Shown piece by piece: positions 47,205 through 58,599 of a stretch of 64,000 nt of DNA. Location: assembly GCA_001972305.1 (NCBI GenBank), contig BDDD01000724.1, positions 338,855 to 402,854 on the forward strand, written 5' to 3'. The stretch's first letter is position 1; the number at the start of each line of letters is the position of its first letter. Made by a program: the position numbers and the translations under genes. The stretch comes from Cephalotus follicularis (Eukaryota > Streptophyta > Magnoliopsida > Oxalidales > Cephalotaceae). The notes beneath the pieces are model-generated. The model saw nothing but the letters and a program-made list of their open reading frames with translations, ran no database searches and was not told the origin of the DNA.

Positions 47205-48149
47205 TCGTATGTGGCGCTTTGAGACAGTGCTCTTGGCTTCTTGCTCAAACCATTTAAGCGGCAATGCCTTCGCTATACCCGATTCCGCTTTGACAAACCG
47301 TAGACACTACCAGGCTTCACTTTGACAAACCCTCGACTCTTTGAGCAACCGTCGACTATTTGCATCTGCAGATTTAAACTCCATGTCCAAATTGTGCGGC
47401 CTATGCACTCGTTCATCCTTTAACCATCATCTGTTAACCTAGAAATTGATGTGCATTAACCAAGACTATGTGTATGAGTGTCCCAGAGCCAGACAGAGGC
47501 AGCCAAGGAGCCCCCACTGCCTGGACGGCAAGACACTACCCTACAAGTAAAAGTGCAAAGCACTCTTCAAGTCATGCAGCAACCAATTTGGCAAGTCTAC
47601 GAACCTAGTCAAACGGACACCAAATCACATTCCACCTTTTGGGAAATACTCGTAATGTAGTCCTCTACAAGTTCAAGGCAGGATCCAGTGCCCCTCGCAC
47701 CTGGACAACAAAAACTAGAACAAAACTTCCCCTGTACGCAGAAATCTATACAATGCTAATTTTGCGTCGAGTTATCTCACAAGTCGTACGAACCAAGTCA
47801 TACGAACTCCTAATTACATTTCGCTTTTATGGAAATACTCATAAGCCAGTCTACTATAAGTACAAGGCAACACCCAAGAAAGCATGCACTATAAAAGTCA
47901 TGGTTGGTCTAAACCAACCCCCATGCTCACAAATCAACACCATGCTGATTTTGCTACGAGCATTCTCTCAAATGCAAAACAATAGCCCAAGTGCAATACA
48001 ATCACACTCAAAACCAACAAAACCTCAAACAATATATCAAAGCACAATAGGGTTGAGTTAAACCAAACACCAGCCCCTAATAAAGCCTCAAAGCAGCCAC
48101 TCTACCAAGCACAAAACCAACATTCAATCATGGTCGATGTGATGGGCTC
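47205..48149 (-). other. Copia A leader with degenerate tandem repeat
   Basis: Non-coding stretch between a short RT remnant and the primer site. Gag, protease, integrase and most of RT are missing, so copia A is itself an internal deletion derivative. Two related blocks (about 47590-47690 and 47790-47870) share AAGTCNNACGAACC, GGGAAATACTC or GGAAATACTC, and TACAAGTTCAAGGC or TATAAGTACAAGGC. The offset is about 195 bp. A third, partial block follows near 47940. Confidence 0.6.
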
Positions 48150-48157
48150 TGATACCA
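48150..48157 (-). other. Primer binding site, copia A
   Basis: GGGCTCTGATACCACTT on the plus strand; on the minus strand TGGTATCAGAGC directly follows the 5' LTR. A full match to the common initiator tRNA-Met primer site. Confidence 0.9.
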
Positions 48158-48159
48158 CT

Positions 48160-48541
48160 TGTTAGGAATAGTTCATGGACATGGACATCAACCTAAGCAT
48201 TCCACTATGGAACATGTAACTACGTTAGGGGGTGTAATTTTAAAAATTTACGCAGCGGAAGCAACCCCCTAACTCCTAGGCTAGTCAAATACCAAAAAGG
48301 GAAGTGAACATATACAATGTCCAAATCCAACTCCCCAACATGCAAGGATGACCACACCAAAACATAATCAAATATCATATAAGCATGCATATGTGAAAAA
48401 AAAAAACAATAACATAAAGAGAGCAAGATAGAAGTTATACCAAATGTGAAGGCTCCTTCACTTTGCCGATACTTGCTTGGGAAGCTCCCTTGCAGACTCC
48501 GAGTCTCTACCACGCCCTTGAGTGCAAAACCCCTTTAATTT
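48160..48541 (-). mobile_element. Copia A 5' LTR, inner part
   Basis: Begins TGTTAGGAATAG next to the primer site and matches 1467-1810. It is broken at 48541 by a gypsy-type LTR. The 97-codon sense frame at 48220-48513 corresponds to that at 1488-1781, with roughly one residue in six changed. Confidence 0.8.
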
Positions 48542-50920
48542 TGTAATATCTCGTTTCTATCCTGATATGTTTATATGTTTATTGTTGGGATCATACCTTT
48601 TGATTTATGCTATGGTTTGTGAACACTTTGATTTTTAGTTTGAATTTCTTTTTTTTTTTGGGCACAAAGCGTCGACGCTCTTATTAGAACCGCCGACGCT
48701 TTGGGTGCTGTGTGACACGTTGATGCCTAAACGTTTGACATCGACGCGTTTTGTATTTAAGTGCTTAACCGTCGACGCTTCCAGTAAACGATCGACGCTT
48801 TAGTCGTCTTCCTAATTTGTTTTGGACGGTGACAGTGTTTTGGAATGTTGGATTCTTTCCTTCTTTTGGCTATCCGGTTTCCTTATGTATCTGACGCATT
48901 TTGGTTTATTTGGTAATGTCTTAAAACACCAATTTTTCCATTAAACACACGGATTTGTGCATTTATCAGACAAAATTTTTTTAAAAAAAAAATCGAACTC
49001 ATTTCTGCATTTCTTACAAAGCAACACAACAACTTGAGCACATTTTCTCTGCATCATTTTGACGTCTTTTGAAGGTAATTTCTAAACGAAAGTTGTAGTA
49101 TGTACTATGTAGTTTATGTATCAACTGTTAGTTTCAAATGCAAACATGCTAGAATTTTTTTTGATCATGTTTTTAGAGGCCTGTTGAAATAAATTTATGC
49201 TGTTTGAATTCAATATGTATTTCTTATCCTTACATGTTTGAATTGATACACCGGTGTTTAAAGCAATGAATTCATGTTATAGGTATATATATGTCACTGA
49301 TTTTAGGATTTATACACAGAAAAATTCGGATTGTAGTTATGTTTGCATAAACTGTTTATATACCAGAAAATTATGTTTCAAAATGTGTTTTACTTTTTGT
49401 ATGTAATCATATGTATATCTGGTGTTTTGAACTTAAAAATAACGTCTTAAGAACGTGCATGTTGGTAATTATGCTTTGTGTTTAAGAATAATTAGATGTG
49501 GCCATGGATTTGAAACTGTTTTCTGCAACTGGTATTCTGTGTTCGGCGCAAACCGTTGACGCTTGTATTCTGAGCGTTGCCGCTTTGTACTGTTTTGTGC
49601 TGTGTTAAGTCGACGCTTTGTCCTTTTATGTAATGAAACCTTCGATGCCTAAGGATAAACTATCGATGCTTTCTCTCACAGTTTTGATGTTTGCTTCTTT
49701 TTATGTCATGTGATGTTTGGGCTTATATGTTTAGGTCTTGATATCATCAGTGGGGGAGTTTAGGACACTTCTAGGGTGCTTTTGTCCGGTATTCTAGTTT
49801 GTTTAGATTTTTGACCTGCTAAGGTACGGATTCTTCGATTCTTGGATATTCCTTCGGTTAAATTAAATAAAGTTAATTTTTACTGATACATCGTTCTTGA
49901 ACGGATTTATGCTTTTATGATTATGCTCCTGGTTTTATTCGGAATAAAATTCATATTTTGATTGGATATCCTCATCTTGATAATAATATTAATGAAACAA
50001 ATTTATGTTGTTACATCGGATATTGATTTTGATATGCATGATTTTCACTATCGAAAATATATTATATAAACATGGCTTCCACTTTCGGAGTATGTTAACT
50101 TCAGATACATTTAAGATTTTGTTTTCAGATAAGATCAAAAATTGTTTAGAAATTTATTAAAATTGTTTTAGATTAAAACAATATTTTAGCATAATAACAT
50201 ACAGAGAAAAACCCTACCTATGAGGTATCATAGGCATGTTCTATGGCACGGAGGACATGACACCTACCGTGGCGGTGTTATCGGTCTACGGCGTCTCTTT
50301 TAAATATGTATCCTGAGGGTAGGATATGGATCCTTTTGAGGCGTATGGGTATACTCTAGTTATTGTCAGAATTCAGAAATTCAGTATTTGGGATTGTTTG
50401 TGTAGTGTCGTACACGACTTTTTCGTCAGAGCATGTGGGCCTCGCGAACCCCTTGCCCCTATATATGTATGTATGTCAGAATTCTTTGTTATGGAATTAT
50501 GAAATCAGATAAAGTTTTGAATTATGATATCATTTTTTTCGTAAAGTTATGATGATTTTATAACTTCTCATTTTTAAATATTCTGCTTTACATCTTGAAG
50601 AATACTTACTATGTTACTTTACTGAAATTTTCAAGTTCAAGATATTTTGTTTACCGTTTACTGTTTTACTTCCTTATCCGTACTGAGGTTTGCTCAGCCC
50701 CGTTTTGTTTCTATGCGGCAGGTTTCCAGAAGGATGGGGGAAACGTGTGATGAGAGTTACCCACTTGTCAGAGGATCATCTAGGAGTAGGTCTATTGTGT
50801 TTTAAGTAGTGTTGATCATATTTTGAGTTAATGTCAGACTAGTTTCTTCTTAAACAGTTTTTGGATATCGGATTATGAATGGATAAAATTTCAGACTCTA
50901 TTTTATATCAGTTTGTAGGT
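48542..50920 (+). mobile_element. Truncated gypsy-type LTR (LTR H)
   Basis: Starts TGTAATATCTCG, similar to the TR-GAG LTR start. Its 3' half shares blocks with the TR-GAG LTR: CCTATGAGG...CATAGGCATGTT...GACATGACAC near 50215-50270, AGGTTTGCTCAGCC near 50682-50699, and TGTGATGAGAGTTACCCAC near 50746. It stops at 50920 without a GTTACA end, lacking about 200 bp. TCGACG-type motifs occur at 48668-48805 and 49552-49675, where the TR-GAG LTR has a different array. No clear target duplication. Confidence 0.75.
48668..48805 (+). repeat. TCGACG motif array (type II), LTR H block 1
   Basis: GCGTCGACGCTC, ACCGCCGACGCTTTG, ACGTTGATGCCTAA, ACATCGACGCGTTTT, ACCGTCGACGCTTCC and CGATCGACGCTTTAG. A second, looser block lies at 49552-49675 (CCGTTGACGCTTG, AAGTCGACGCTTTG, CTATCGATGCTTTC). 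Confidence 0.7.
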
Positions 50921-51550
50921 ATTCTAATATGGTGATTTACTAAATCAAGCTTCAATTATGCCATGAAAGTCTCCCAAGACAAAGATTGTCTCAATGAAAA
51001 ACTAATTGCATAAAGAGCTTAAACCCTAACCTATTTGCCAAGAAGGAAAAATCAAAATTGAAGAGTGATTATCAATCTTGATCTACCCTAAGTAGCTACT
51101 AGCTCTTGGTGAAGTAAAATAAAGAAAGGGGAGAAGAAGAATCAAGCTCTAAGCATGGGAAAAAAGGAGATGGAGTAGCAAACCATAGGTTTTCTCTTCT
51201 CTCTTTTTCTTTCTCCAAAAACTGGCCCACTCTTTAAGAGGATGAGTGTATTATTTTTCTTCCTCTTGTTACCCCTTTTTATAAAGTTAGGTAAGAGTAT
51301 GGGAGATTAGAACAAGTGTCATCATCCAATGGTGACACATCTCATACATTCGCTAACACATATTCATAAATATGCAAGATTTTACTAGTTTGTCACAAAG
51401 AGATAAATGTCCAACATTTATGGGATACCATTCTCGGGTAAGGACCCTAAAGTCCCGGTTATTATTGATAGTGTTGATAAACTACTGACACACCCCTAGG
51501 GCTTGGTATTACCATTCTAATTTGTCCTAGACCAATTTAAATGGTCATGG
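50921..51550 (-). mobile_element. Copia A 5' LTR, continuation
   Basis: Matches 27973-28600 from the first base (ATTCTAATATGGTGATTTA). It is interrupted at 51550 by copia D; the remainder would lie beyond the window. A TATA-like TATAAAAAG lies on the minus strand at 51285-51293. Confidence 0.75.
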
Positions 51551-52337
51551 TGTTGGGAACGGGCTCAAGTGCAGCGGGAGAACCGCAACCAATTCGTACA
51601 TTAGGGTTTATGGCAGATTAATTTTAAATTTCATCCAATTGATTAATCCCCAAGCAATGGGATGCCATAATCTAAGTCTAAATTGTCCCAATGAGTACCA
51701 AGGAACACTAATTAAATAATCAATAAAACTGAAGCCAAAACAAAGCATAGGGTAAAATGGATTGGAACAATAAGGTTGCAGTAAACCCTAGAAATGGACT
51801 CCAAACAATTGGCTCACAAGGAAACACACAAACCCTAGCCAAAACTCCAATAACCGAAACACAAACATCCCTAACCCCAAGGGATGGCAAGGAAACCACC
51901 ATATGGGCAAAGGGGTTCAGCTAGGGTTCTCTAACCCAAGCTAAAACCCGCTTCCACGGCCACCAGAACAAGAAGAAAAGAGAGTCTTATTAAGGGTGAA
52001 GACTCCTTCCTTCAAGTCAAGCTCCCTCTACCCTTTGAATCCAAGAACTCCAAGCTCCTCCTTAAGCCATGGATAAGGAAGATGCAAGCCAAGTGTTTAT
52101 CCTACAATAAATCACTCTAGGTAAAGATAAGATGTAGTGTACAGGTTATCTCCACCTATAATGAACTTTGAGGGGTGAAATGAGGGTTGAAAATGGCTGC
52201 TTTTTGAACCAGGCATCTTTGGCATCGACACGTAGGCGTATGGCGTCAACATGTACCCTAGAAGCATAAAGAAGAGAGAGAGAGAGAGAGAGAAAAGGTG
52301 AAGTGTGTTTGATAAGCTTTGACCTCTTGTCATTTAG

Positions 52338-52347
52338 CTATTTATAG
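52338..52347 (-). promoter_or_regulatory. TATA box of copia D LTR
   Basis: CTATAAATAG on the minus strand, the same ten bases as in the 41.5-kb solo LTR. The motif-rich stretch 52431-52760 lies upstream in the sense direction. Confidence 0.55.
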
Positions 52348-52430
52348 ATTTTGACTTCTCTATACACTTTATCCCAAAAGTCACACCAACTTCTCTCAAG
52401 TTTTGTGAGATGTTGTGTGTCAGCCCTCTT

Positions 52431-52760
52431 GGCGTCAACGCCACGAGTCTCATCCTATCTTGGTGTCAACACCAACGATAAGATGAAACAGGCGCGTAGC
52501 CTCTTTCTGTCTCAGCGTCGATGCATAAACATCATAGAGTCAACGCTTAAGTCACTGGAATAACATGGCGTAAATGCATGCTCTCCATGATGTTAACGCC
52601 CAACGACTCTAGCTACATATAGCGTCAATGCATGCTCTCCATAGAATCAACACGTAAGTACCTATTTTAGATGGTTCAGGCGCATGCTCTCCATAGCATC
52701 AACGCACAAGGGCTTAAGCTAGATATGGAGTCAATGTATGCTCTCCATGGCATTGACGCC
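52431..52760 (-). repeat. TCAACGC-type array with ~53-bp minisatellite (type II), copia D LTR
   Basis: CTCTCCAT recurs at 52581, 52635, 52687 and 52741, a spacing of 52-54 bp. Each unit carries GTCAATGCATG or a relative and a second motif such as CATCAACGC, AATCAACACG or CATTGACGCC. Upstream single motifs (GCGTCAACGCC, GTGTCAACACC, GCGTCGATGC, GAGTCAACGC) lie at 52431-52550. Most are CpG-decay forms of the TCGACG core. Confidence 0.7.
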
Positions 52761-54075
52761 TAAGACAAGGATGAGACATTCTCTTCTATTTTCAATCCCT
52801 CTTCTTGGAATATTTCATCATGACACTGCATGGACCTATATCCAGCAAATGAAATACTCACTAGCAAAGAAAAATCTTCCCTGACGTTGTTCTTTAACTA
52901 AATGACAAGTGTCTGACCACATATCAACCCGTTCAAAGTAAGGCAGGACCCAAAAGCCTATCGTTTTCTGGTATGAAGATAAATTCTCATAACATCCCCA
53001 TTTCTGGTATGACCATTCTAATAGTCACCGACTATCAAAACATCCCCAGTGTGAGCGTCAGTCACCCCCCGGACCCGTGTATTACCACGTCTATCTTTCA
53101 TGGTCCACATAGCCAGTCGTTTTATCTAGTCATCGGCATATGTGTCATGTTTCCCTCATCATACTTGGCTCCGATCACAACCTAGGGTTTGGATGAATGT
53201 AACCCCTCTGCGATAACTATGAATCTATAATCGCACTGAGACTATCGGCAGACCACCCAATGGAACCTTTTGTTCCCAGTCCACCTATGCTTGATCACGA
53301 CTTTTAAGTCTACAACGTACATAGATAAATAGATTCGGTCACCCTCAGCCCGGTGTGACAATCCCCTATTGCGCACTCGCCCATACATCTCAATGCAGCT
53401 CCCACAAGACCCAAAGACAACCCTTTTATCAGCACATGGTTATTGCTGGGGAAGGCAGAAATCAAAGTCAAGCAGTCACCACACAATACATGGCAGCGAC
53501 TCAGTTCAAAGGAGACAACGCAGGCTATAGACCTACTAGTCACCATAGACTATACACTACCGAGACCATAGGAATCCTATTGACATTGGGTATTGACTAT
53601 CCAAATAGTTTTCCTATTGGTGGGTCAGTTCTGTGTCACGCTCTCTAGCATACACCTCACATTTAGCTTTAGGGATAAACCCAAATGGGTAAGAGGTAAC
53701 CATCCTCCACTGCTAACCTAGGAGCAAGCATAACTTGACAAGTCTTCACGGTTCATCAATGGCCCAAAGAAAGTGAACCTATGACTTGGAACGGTTTGTC
53801 ACAGGGAGTAAGGATCTCATTCTCATTGCCTCTTTGGCAGGAGATCCAAACCTTTGGTGTGACAGAGCGCTATATGACATACAGTTAATTATGAATAATT
53901 ATTCTGTTCCTTTTGGTTGGTTTGGATGAGCCAAATAGTCTTGCCAATAAATAAATATACACATGAAATATGAATAGAATTTAGAATTTTATAAATAAAG
54001 AGTGTATATATACAACCAACAAGCCATATCGTGGCATACAGGGACAACCCTAACCTAACAATCTCCCACTTGGCC

Positions 54076-55277
54076 CTATAGCCACGATGACCGATAGCCT
54101 AAGCCCATAGCACTTTGATGTCTCTTTAGAACAGTGCTACTCAAGGCCTTGGTCAGTGGGTCTGCTAAATTTGCCTCTATGGAAACTCCCTCAAGGGTAA
54201 TGTCTCCTCTATCAATGATCTCTCTAATCAGGTGATACCGTCGCTGTATATGTTTGGAGCGATGATGAGACCTCGATTGTTTGGCTTGTGCAACAACCCT
54301 ATTGTCTTCACAGTACCCCACAACTGGATGTGCAATGGTTGGAACCACATCAAGTTCAGCAATGAACTTTCGTATCCAAACAGCTTCCTTGGCGGCATCT
54401 AAGGCTACAACATATTCCGCTTCCGTAGTGGAGTCAGTAGTAGTCTCCTGCATGGAACTCCTCCAGCTCACAGCACCTCCAATCATGATGAAAACATATC
54501 CCAAAATGGATTTTTGATCATCAGGATCATTGTTGAAACTAGAGTCAGTAAAGCCCTCTAATCTTAGCTCACTATCTCCTCCATAGACCAAGAAGGTATC
54601 TTGAGTCCTTATCAGGTATTTGAGAACCCCCTTAACTGCTGCCCTGTGTTTTTCACCAAGATCAGACTGAAATTGACTAGCCATCCCCAAGGTATAGGCG
54701 ACATCAGGTCTAGTACAGAGCATGGCGTACATGATGGAGCCAACAGCCGAAGCATATGGCTGCCAACTCATGCGAGCCCTCTCCTTATTTGTATGTGGAG
54801 ACATCCTATTGGAGAGGTGAATTCCCTGGCCAATCGGAAGAAGGCCCTTCTTGGAATTCTCAAGGCTATACCGTTTCAGCACATTTCTAATGTACTGGCT
54901 TTGGGAGAGTCCTAGCAACCTATTAGATTTGTCTCTATAGATATTTATACCCAATATATAGGAAGCCTCTCCCAAATCCTTCATGGAGAAGTTCTTGGAC
55001 AACCATACTTTAATGGACTGTAACATACCCACACATTCCCTTTGATTAGTATGTCATCCATGTATAGTACCAAGAAAGTGATGTTTGGGTCATCCTGTTT
55101 CTGGTAGACACAAGGTTCATCCTCTTTTTTGATGAAACTGAATGTCTTAATGGTCTCATCAAAATGGATATTCCATCTACGGGATGCTTACTTAAGGCCA
55201 TAGATAGACCTTTGGAGTTTACACACTCTCTGTGGATGCTCTTCGGATGCAAACCCCTCAGGTTGGGACATGTAAAT
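54076..55277 (-). pseudogene. Copia D reverse transcriptase (C-terminal part) and RNase H
   Basis: The 318-residue frame (55032 to 54076) covers the end of RT and all of RNase H. Landmarks are MKDLGEASYILGI near residue 17, RPDVAYTLG near 109, FTDSSFNNDP with the RNase H Asp near 158, TEAEYVVALDAAKEA with the Glu near 203, YCEDNRVVAQA with an Asp near 240, and the conserved C-terminal motif NLADPLTKAL near 287. Just upstream the catalytic YMDDI is readable (about 55045-55065) but in another frame, so a frameshift separates the active site from this frame. The segment to 55277 includes MSQPEGF and KLQRSIYGLK. RT is split here by the solo LTR at 55278. Confidence 0.85.
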
Positions 55278-58260
55278 TGTAACACCCGAGTTTTTCGTAA
55301 AATGAAATCTTGTTACGAAATTAATGAGGATAGTGAAATCCCTGAATTTGATGATGTTTTCCCTTTTACAACATTGAGTTTTGGAAAGAGGAATGATGAT
55401 GAAATGTTCAAGGCATTGTGAATTGAAGCTGCAATTATGTTGCTCAAAACGGTAAATAAAGCCTAATTTTAATGCACGCTTGTAAGGCATAGTGTTCGCA
55501 TTATTTTTACGATTATTTTTGTTGCCATTTGGATAATTTCTGTCGCAATTCACGGATTAATCGGGACCTAGACTTTAGTATTTTTTTGGTAAATACAAAA
55601 GAGGAAGTAAAGAAATAAGGGGAAGGAGAGAAAGACCATGAGCGCATCTCGCGCTCGTGTACAAAAAAGGAAGCGGGTGCTAAACACCCGTAACAGAGAG
55701 ACAATGGGAGAGACAGCGGGAGAGAAAGGGAGAGAGGGCGCCGGAGACGACGCCGGAGCCAGCCACGTGACCGGGAGAGGACGGCGAGCAACCCAGGCAC
55801 GCCTACCGCCGGTAACTCTTCCCCCTTCTTCTCTTTTCTCTTTTCTTCCCTGCCACTGTGCGCGTTGACTATCCATTTTTTGACACCGTTCATGTCTCGA
55901 ATGGGGTGGGTTTTTATCTAGAAGGCCTGCTCTATCCATTTTGACCACCGTTGAGGCGTTTCTTGACCGGAATCGGCCGGGATGTGTTGACTGAGTCGAC
56001 CCGGTGAGTCGACTCACTACCGCCTGAGACGGTGCGTTTGTCACTGAGTCTCGGCGAGTCTTGGATATTAGTAGATAGAATGATGGTTGTGTGGCATTTT
56101 TGGGTGGTGGCCGAAGTGGTGGAAGTCGGACGAGTCGACTCAGTGAGTCGCAACTCGCTGCCGCCGGTGACACGACATTCGGCGCCAATTCACGGAGAGT
56201 CTTGAGCAGTTTTGAGTGGACCATTCAATGTGGAACCTGTTTATGGGTGTTTCACAAGCTGGGTGAGTTGGCCAGAATCTGGCCGACGCTCCGGTGATGG
56301 CAATGTTGGTTTATGTGCGTTGATCATAATGGAAATGTATTGTATGTGCAGTGAGCGAGTTGGTAATTTTGTTCGACGGTGAAGGGAAGTGATAATCGAT
56401 AGTTGCCAGTAACTTGGAAATGTTCGGTGTTTGAACCTGAAGCTCGAATGTACGGTTGCTAATGTTAACAGGTAGGGTGTATGACATGTTTATGAACATA
56501 TAGCATACATATTGTGTTTGATAAATGCTATACATATGTGTGTAGTTTCGGCTAAGAAGGGATTAGTTTCTGGTAAGTTTTGGCTAGGATGAATCATGGG
56601 AGAGAAGGAGATTAAAGCAAGGTAAGGAATCCTGATCACCTTTCCAGAGTATTTTATGGGTGTAAGGAAAATGCTATTTTTATGCAAAAGTAACGTAAGG
56701 ATTCTTACTCACTTTTCCAAAGTACTTTATTTTAGTAAGGATTCCTACTCATTTTTCTAAAAGTATCAAATGTCACATTTTCATCTGATATTTTACAGCA
56801 GCTTGTCTTACTCATAATTTCTTCGAAAATTGGAATGGTTAAATGTTTTGGAAATTTCAAGATATTATCTACAACTGTTATGTATTTTGAAACTCTGTCA
56901 ACTTTTTGACAAAAGATTACGTTTAAAATTACTGCTTATATTCTATTGTTATTCTCAATGAAAATTATGATTTTATCATTTTGAAATCGTTGAAATGTCT
57001 ATTATGATTTTACTATTTTATTAATGCTTTGAGCTGATCACTCAAAGTATTAAGAAATGTTTTTACGAAATGAGAAAATGCAACGAACTGAGATGAACAA
57101 CGACTGGATTATGATCCATGGTGGATTAATCTAGTAAAAGATTAATGTTATGAGTGGAGAGTGCTCACGGACATGCATGTGATGTAAGTTGGTGATCGGG
57201 GAAGTGCACAATGCCCCGGTGACTGGTTCAATTGGGTTATTTAAATTTATACAACCCCTCAGTTAATTATGAAATGTTCTGATTCATGAGATATGATCAG
57301 AAAAAGAAAATAAATGTTCTGTTTCATGAGATATTAACATAAAAGAATGAATGTGATTTTGAAAAGAAAATGATTTTGAAACGTGATGGTTTTTACACCA
57401 GAAAAGGAATTTTAATGATGTTTTGTTTTTAAGTGTGGCTAGGCTATATACCAGAAAATGTATGATTTTGGAAATGTTCCGATTTTACGAAAATTATCAT
57501 AAAAATGGATTTTGACATGCGAAATGTTCTAGTTTTATAAAAAAAACTGGAAGATGATTTTCAATGATGTTTTGAAAAGTATGATTTGCAAACGTTTTGA
57601 TAAAGATTATCAAAAAAAAATAATGGATTTCAATAAGGTTTTATGACTATGATTCTTACTGGGCTATTTGAGCTCAGTCCTTTCAATGTTTTTGGTTTTC
57701 AAATAAATTTTCCAGGAAACGGTTGAACGTGGAATTGTGAGCTTTAGAGGAAGTTCGTAAAAGAAGTATTGAAAAGGAAGTATGTTATACATTAATGTTT
57801 TGTACAACTACTTTTGACGTAATGAGATAATGTTTTCTGCTGTATAATGTTATATGCTAAGTGATGTACGAATGTAAAAGGTATTAGAAACGATCATGAT
57901 AATGAGAATATGATGTTTCGAAACTTGGTGTTTAAATGATGTAAGCATATTGTGATCCTGTGAAGCTATTGAATATGATGTGATGTTTCCGCTGAGTAAT
58001 GATGTTATGTTTTGAAGAGAAGCTAAGCTAAGATCAATTGTTGTAATAAAGGTTAGCCATGATTAGTGCATGAAAATTTTGAGTTCTTCACATTTTGGAA
58101 TTATGAGGTTATCGAATATGATATAACATAGAGATGATTAAATGGTTAACAGATCGTTAAATGATTAAATGATTTGATGGTTAATGTTCACCCCACATAA
58201 CGCACCGATTCCTCAAGATTCGCTTTGAGCTTAAAGTGAACTCGGATCGGGGGCGTTACA
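55278..58260 (+). mobile_element. Solo gypsy-type LTR (LTR F) inside copia D RT
   Basis: TGTAACACCCGAG to GGGGGCGTTACA, 2983 bp, with perfect TAAAT duplications (55273-55277 and 58261-58265); RT reads on from either side. It carries the GAGTC-rich module in reverse at 55560-56215. From 56300 to 58200 it is AT-rich and non-coding, with repeated ATGTTTTGAAA, TTTCATGAGATAT and GATTCCTACTCA words. A 218-codon open frame on the minus strand (55568-56224) lies in the module and has no domain. Confidence 0.9.
55560..56215. repeat. GAGTC-rich GC module (type I) in LTR F
   Basis: Reverse of the other copies: GAGTCGACTCAGTGAGTCGCAACTC at its right side, GAGTCGACCCGGTGAGTCGACTC, then the GAGGCGTTTCTTGACC, CTCTATCC and GAGAGAGGG landmarks. 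Relative to LTR direction it has the same orientation as the copies in the minus-strand elements. Confidence 0.65.
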
Positions 58261-58265
58261 TAAAT

Positions 58266-58599
58266 GTCCTCTTCAAGAAAGCCATTCAAGAATGCGGTCT
58301 TGAGATCCATTTTCCATATCTGATAATTGTAATGAGCAGCAATAGCAAGCAATAGCGACTGGTGAGAAAGTTTCGGTATAGTCGACTCCGTGTCTTTGCC
58401 TATACCCTTTCACGACCAATCGCGCTTTGTAAGTCTCTATCTTACCATCAGCGCCAATCTTCCTCTTGAAGATCCATTTGCAACCAATTGGGTTAATACC
58501 CTCAGGTGCATCGACCAACTTCCATACTTGGTTGGCGTCCATGGAGTCCATCTCGGATTTCATGGCCTCTAGCCATGCCCCGGATTCAATGCTCTTCAT
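58266..58599 (-). pseudogene. Copia D reverse transcriptase, N-terminal part
   Basis: The frame contains AMKSEMDSMDANQVWKLV, GCKWIFKRKIGADG and KARLVVKGYRQRHGVDYTETFSPVA, the canonical entry into copia RT. It loses frame after FSPVAIA and is cut by LTR F. The other half is at 55277 and below. Confidence 0.85.

Larger units (their letters stand above)
51551..54060 (-). mobile_element. Copia D 3' LTR
   Basis: 2510 bp, TGTTGGGAACGGG to AACCTAACA on the plus strand, followed by ATCTCCCACTTGG. The outer half matches parts of the copia C LTR (for example GATAAATTCTCATAACATCCCCA near 52979 against 31280-31302), but the inner half differs. It contains an AG repeat (52273-52293), a TATA box and a minisatellite. 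Confidence 0.85.

Noticed and set aside
55568-56224. 218-codon minus-strand open frame as a host or element gene
   Set aside because: It lies inside the GC-rich module of solo LTR F, antisense to the LTR, with no domain. Similar residue strings at 44961-45185 and 46266-46487 follow from DNA similarity of the module, and the frames are broken differently in each copy.
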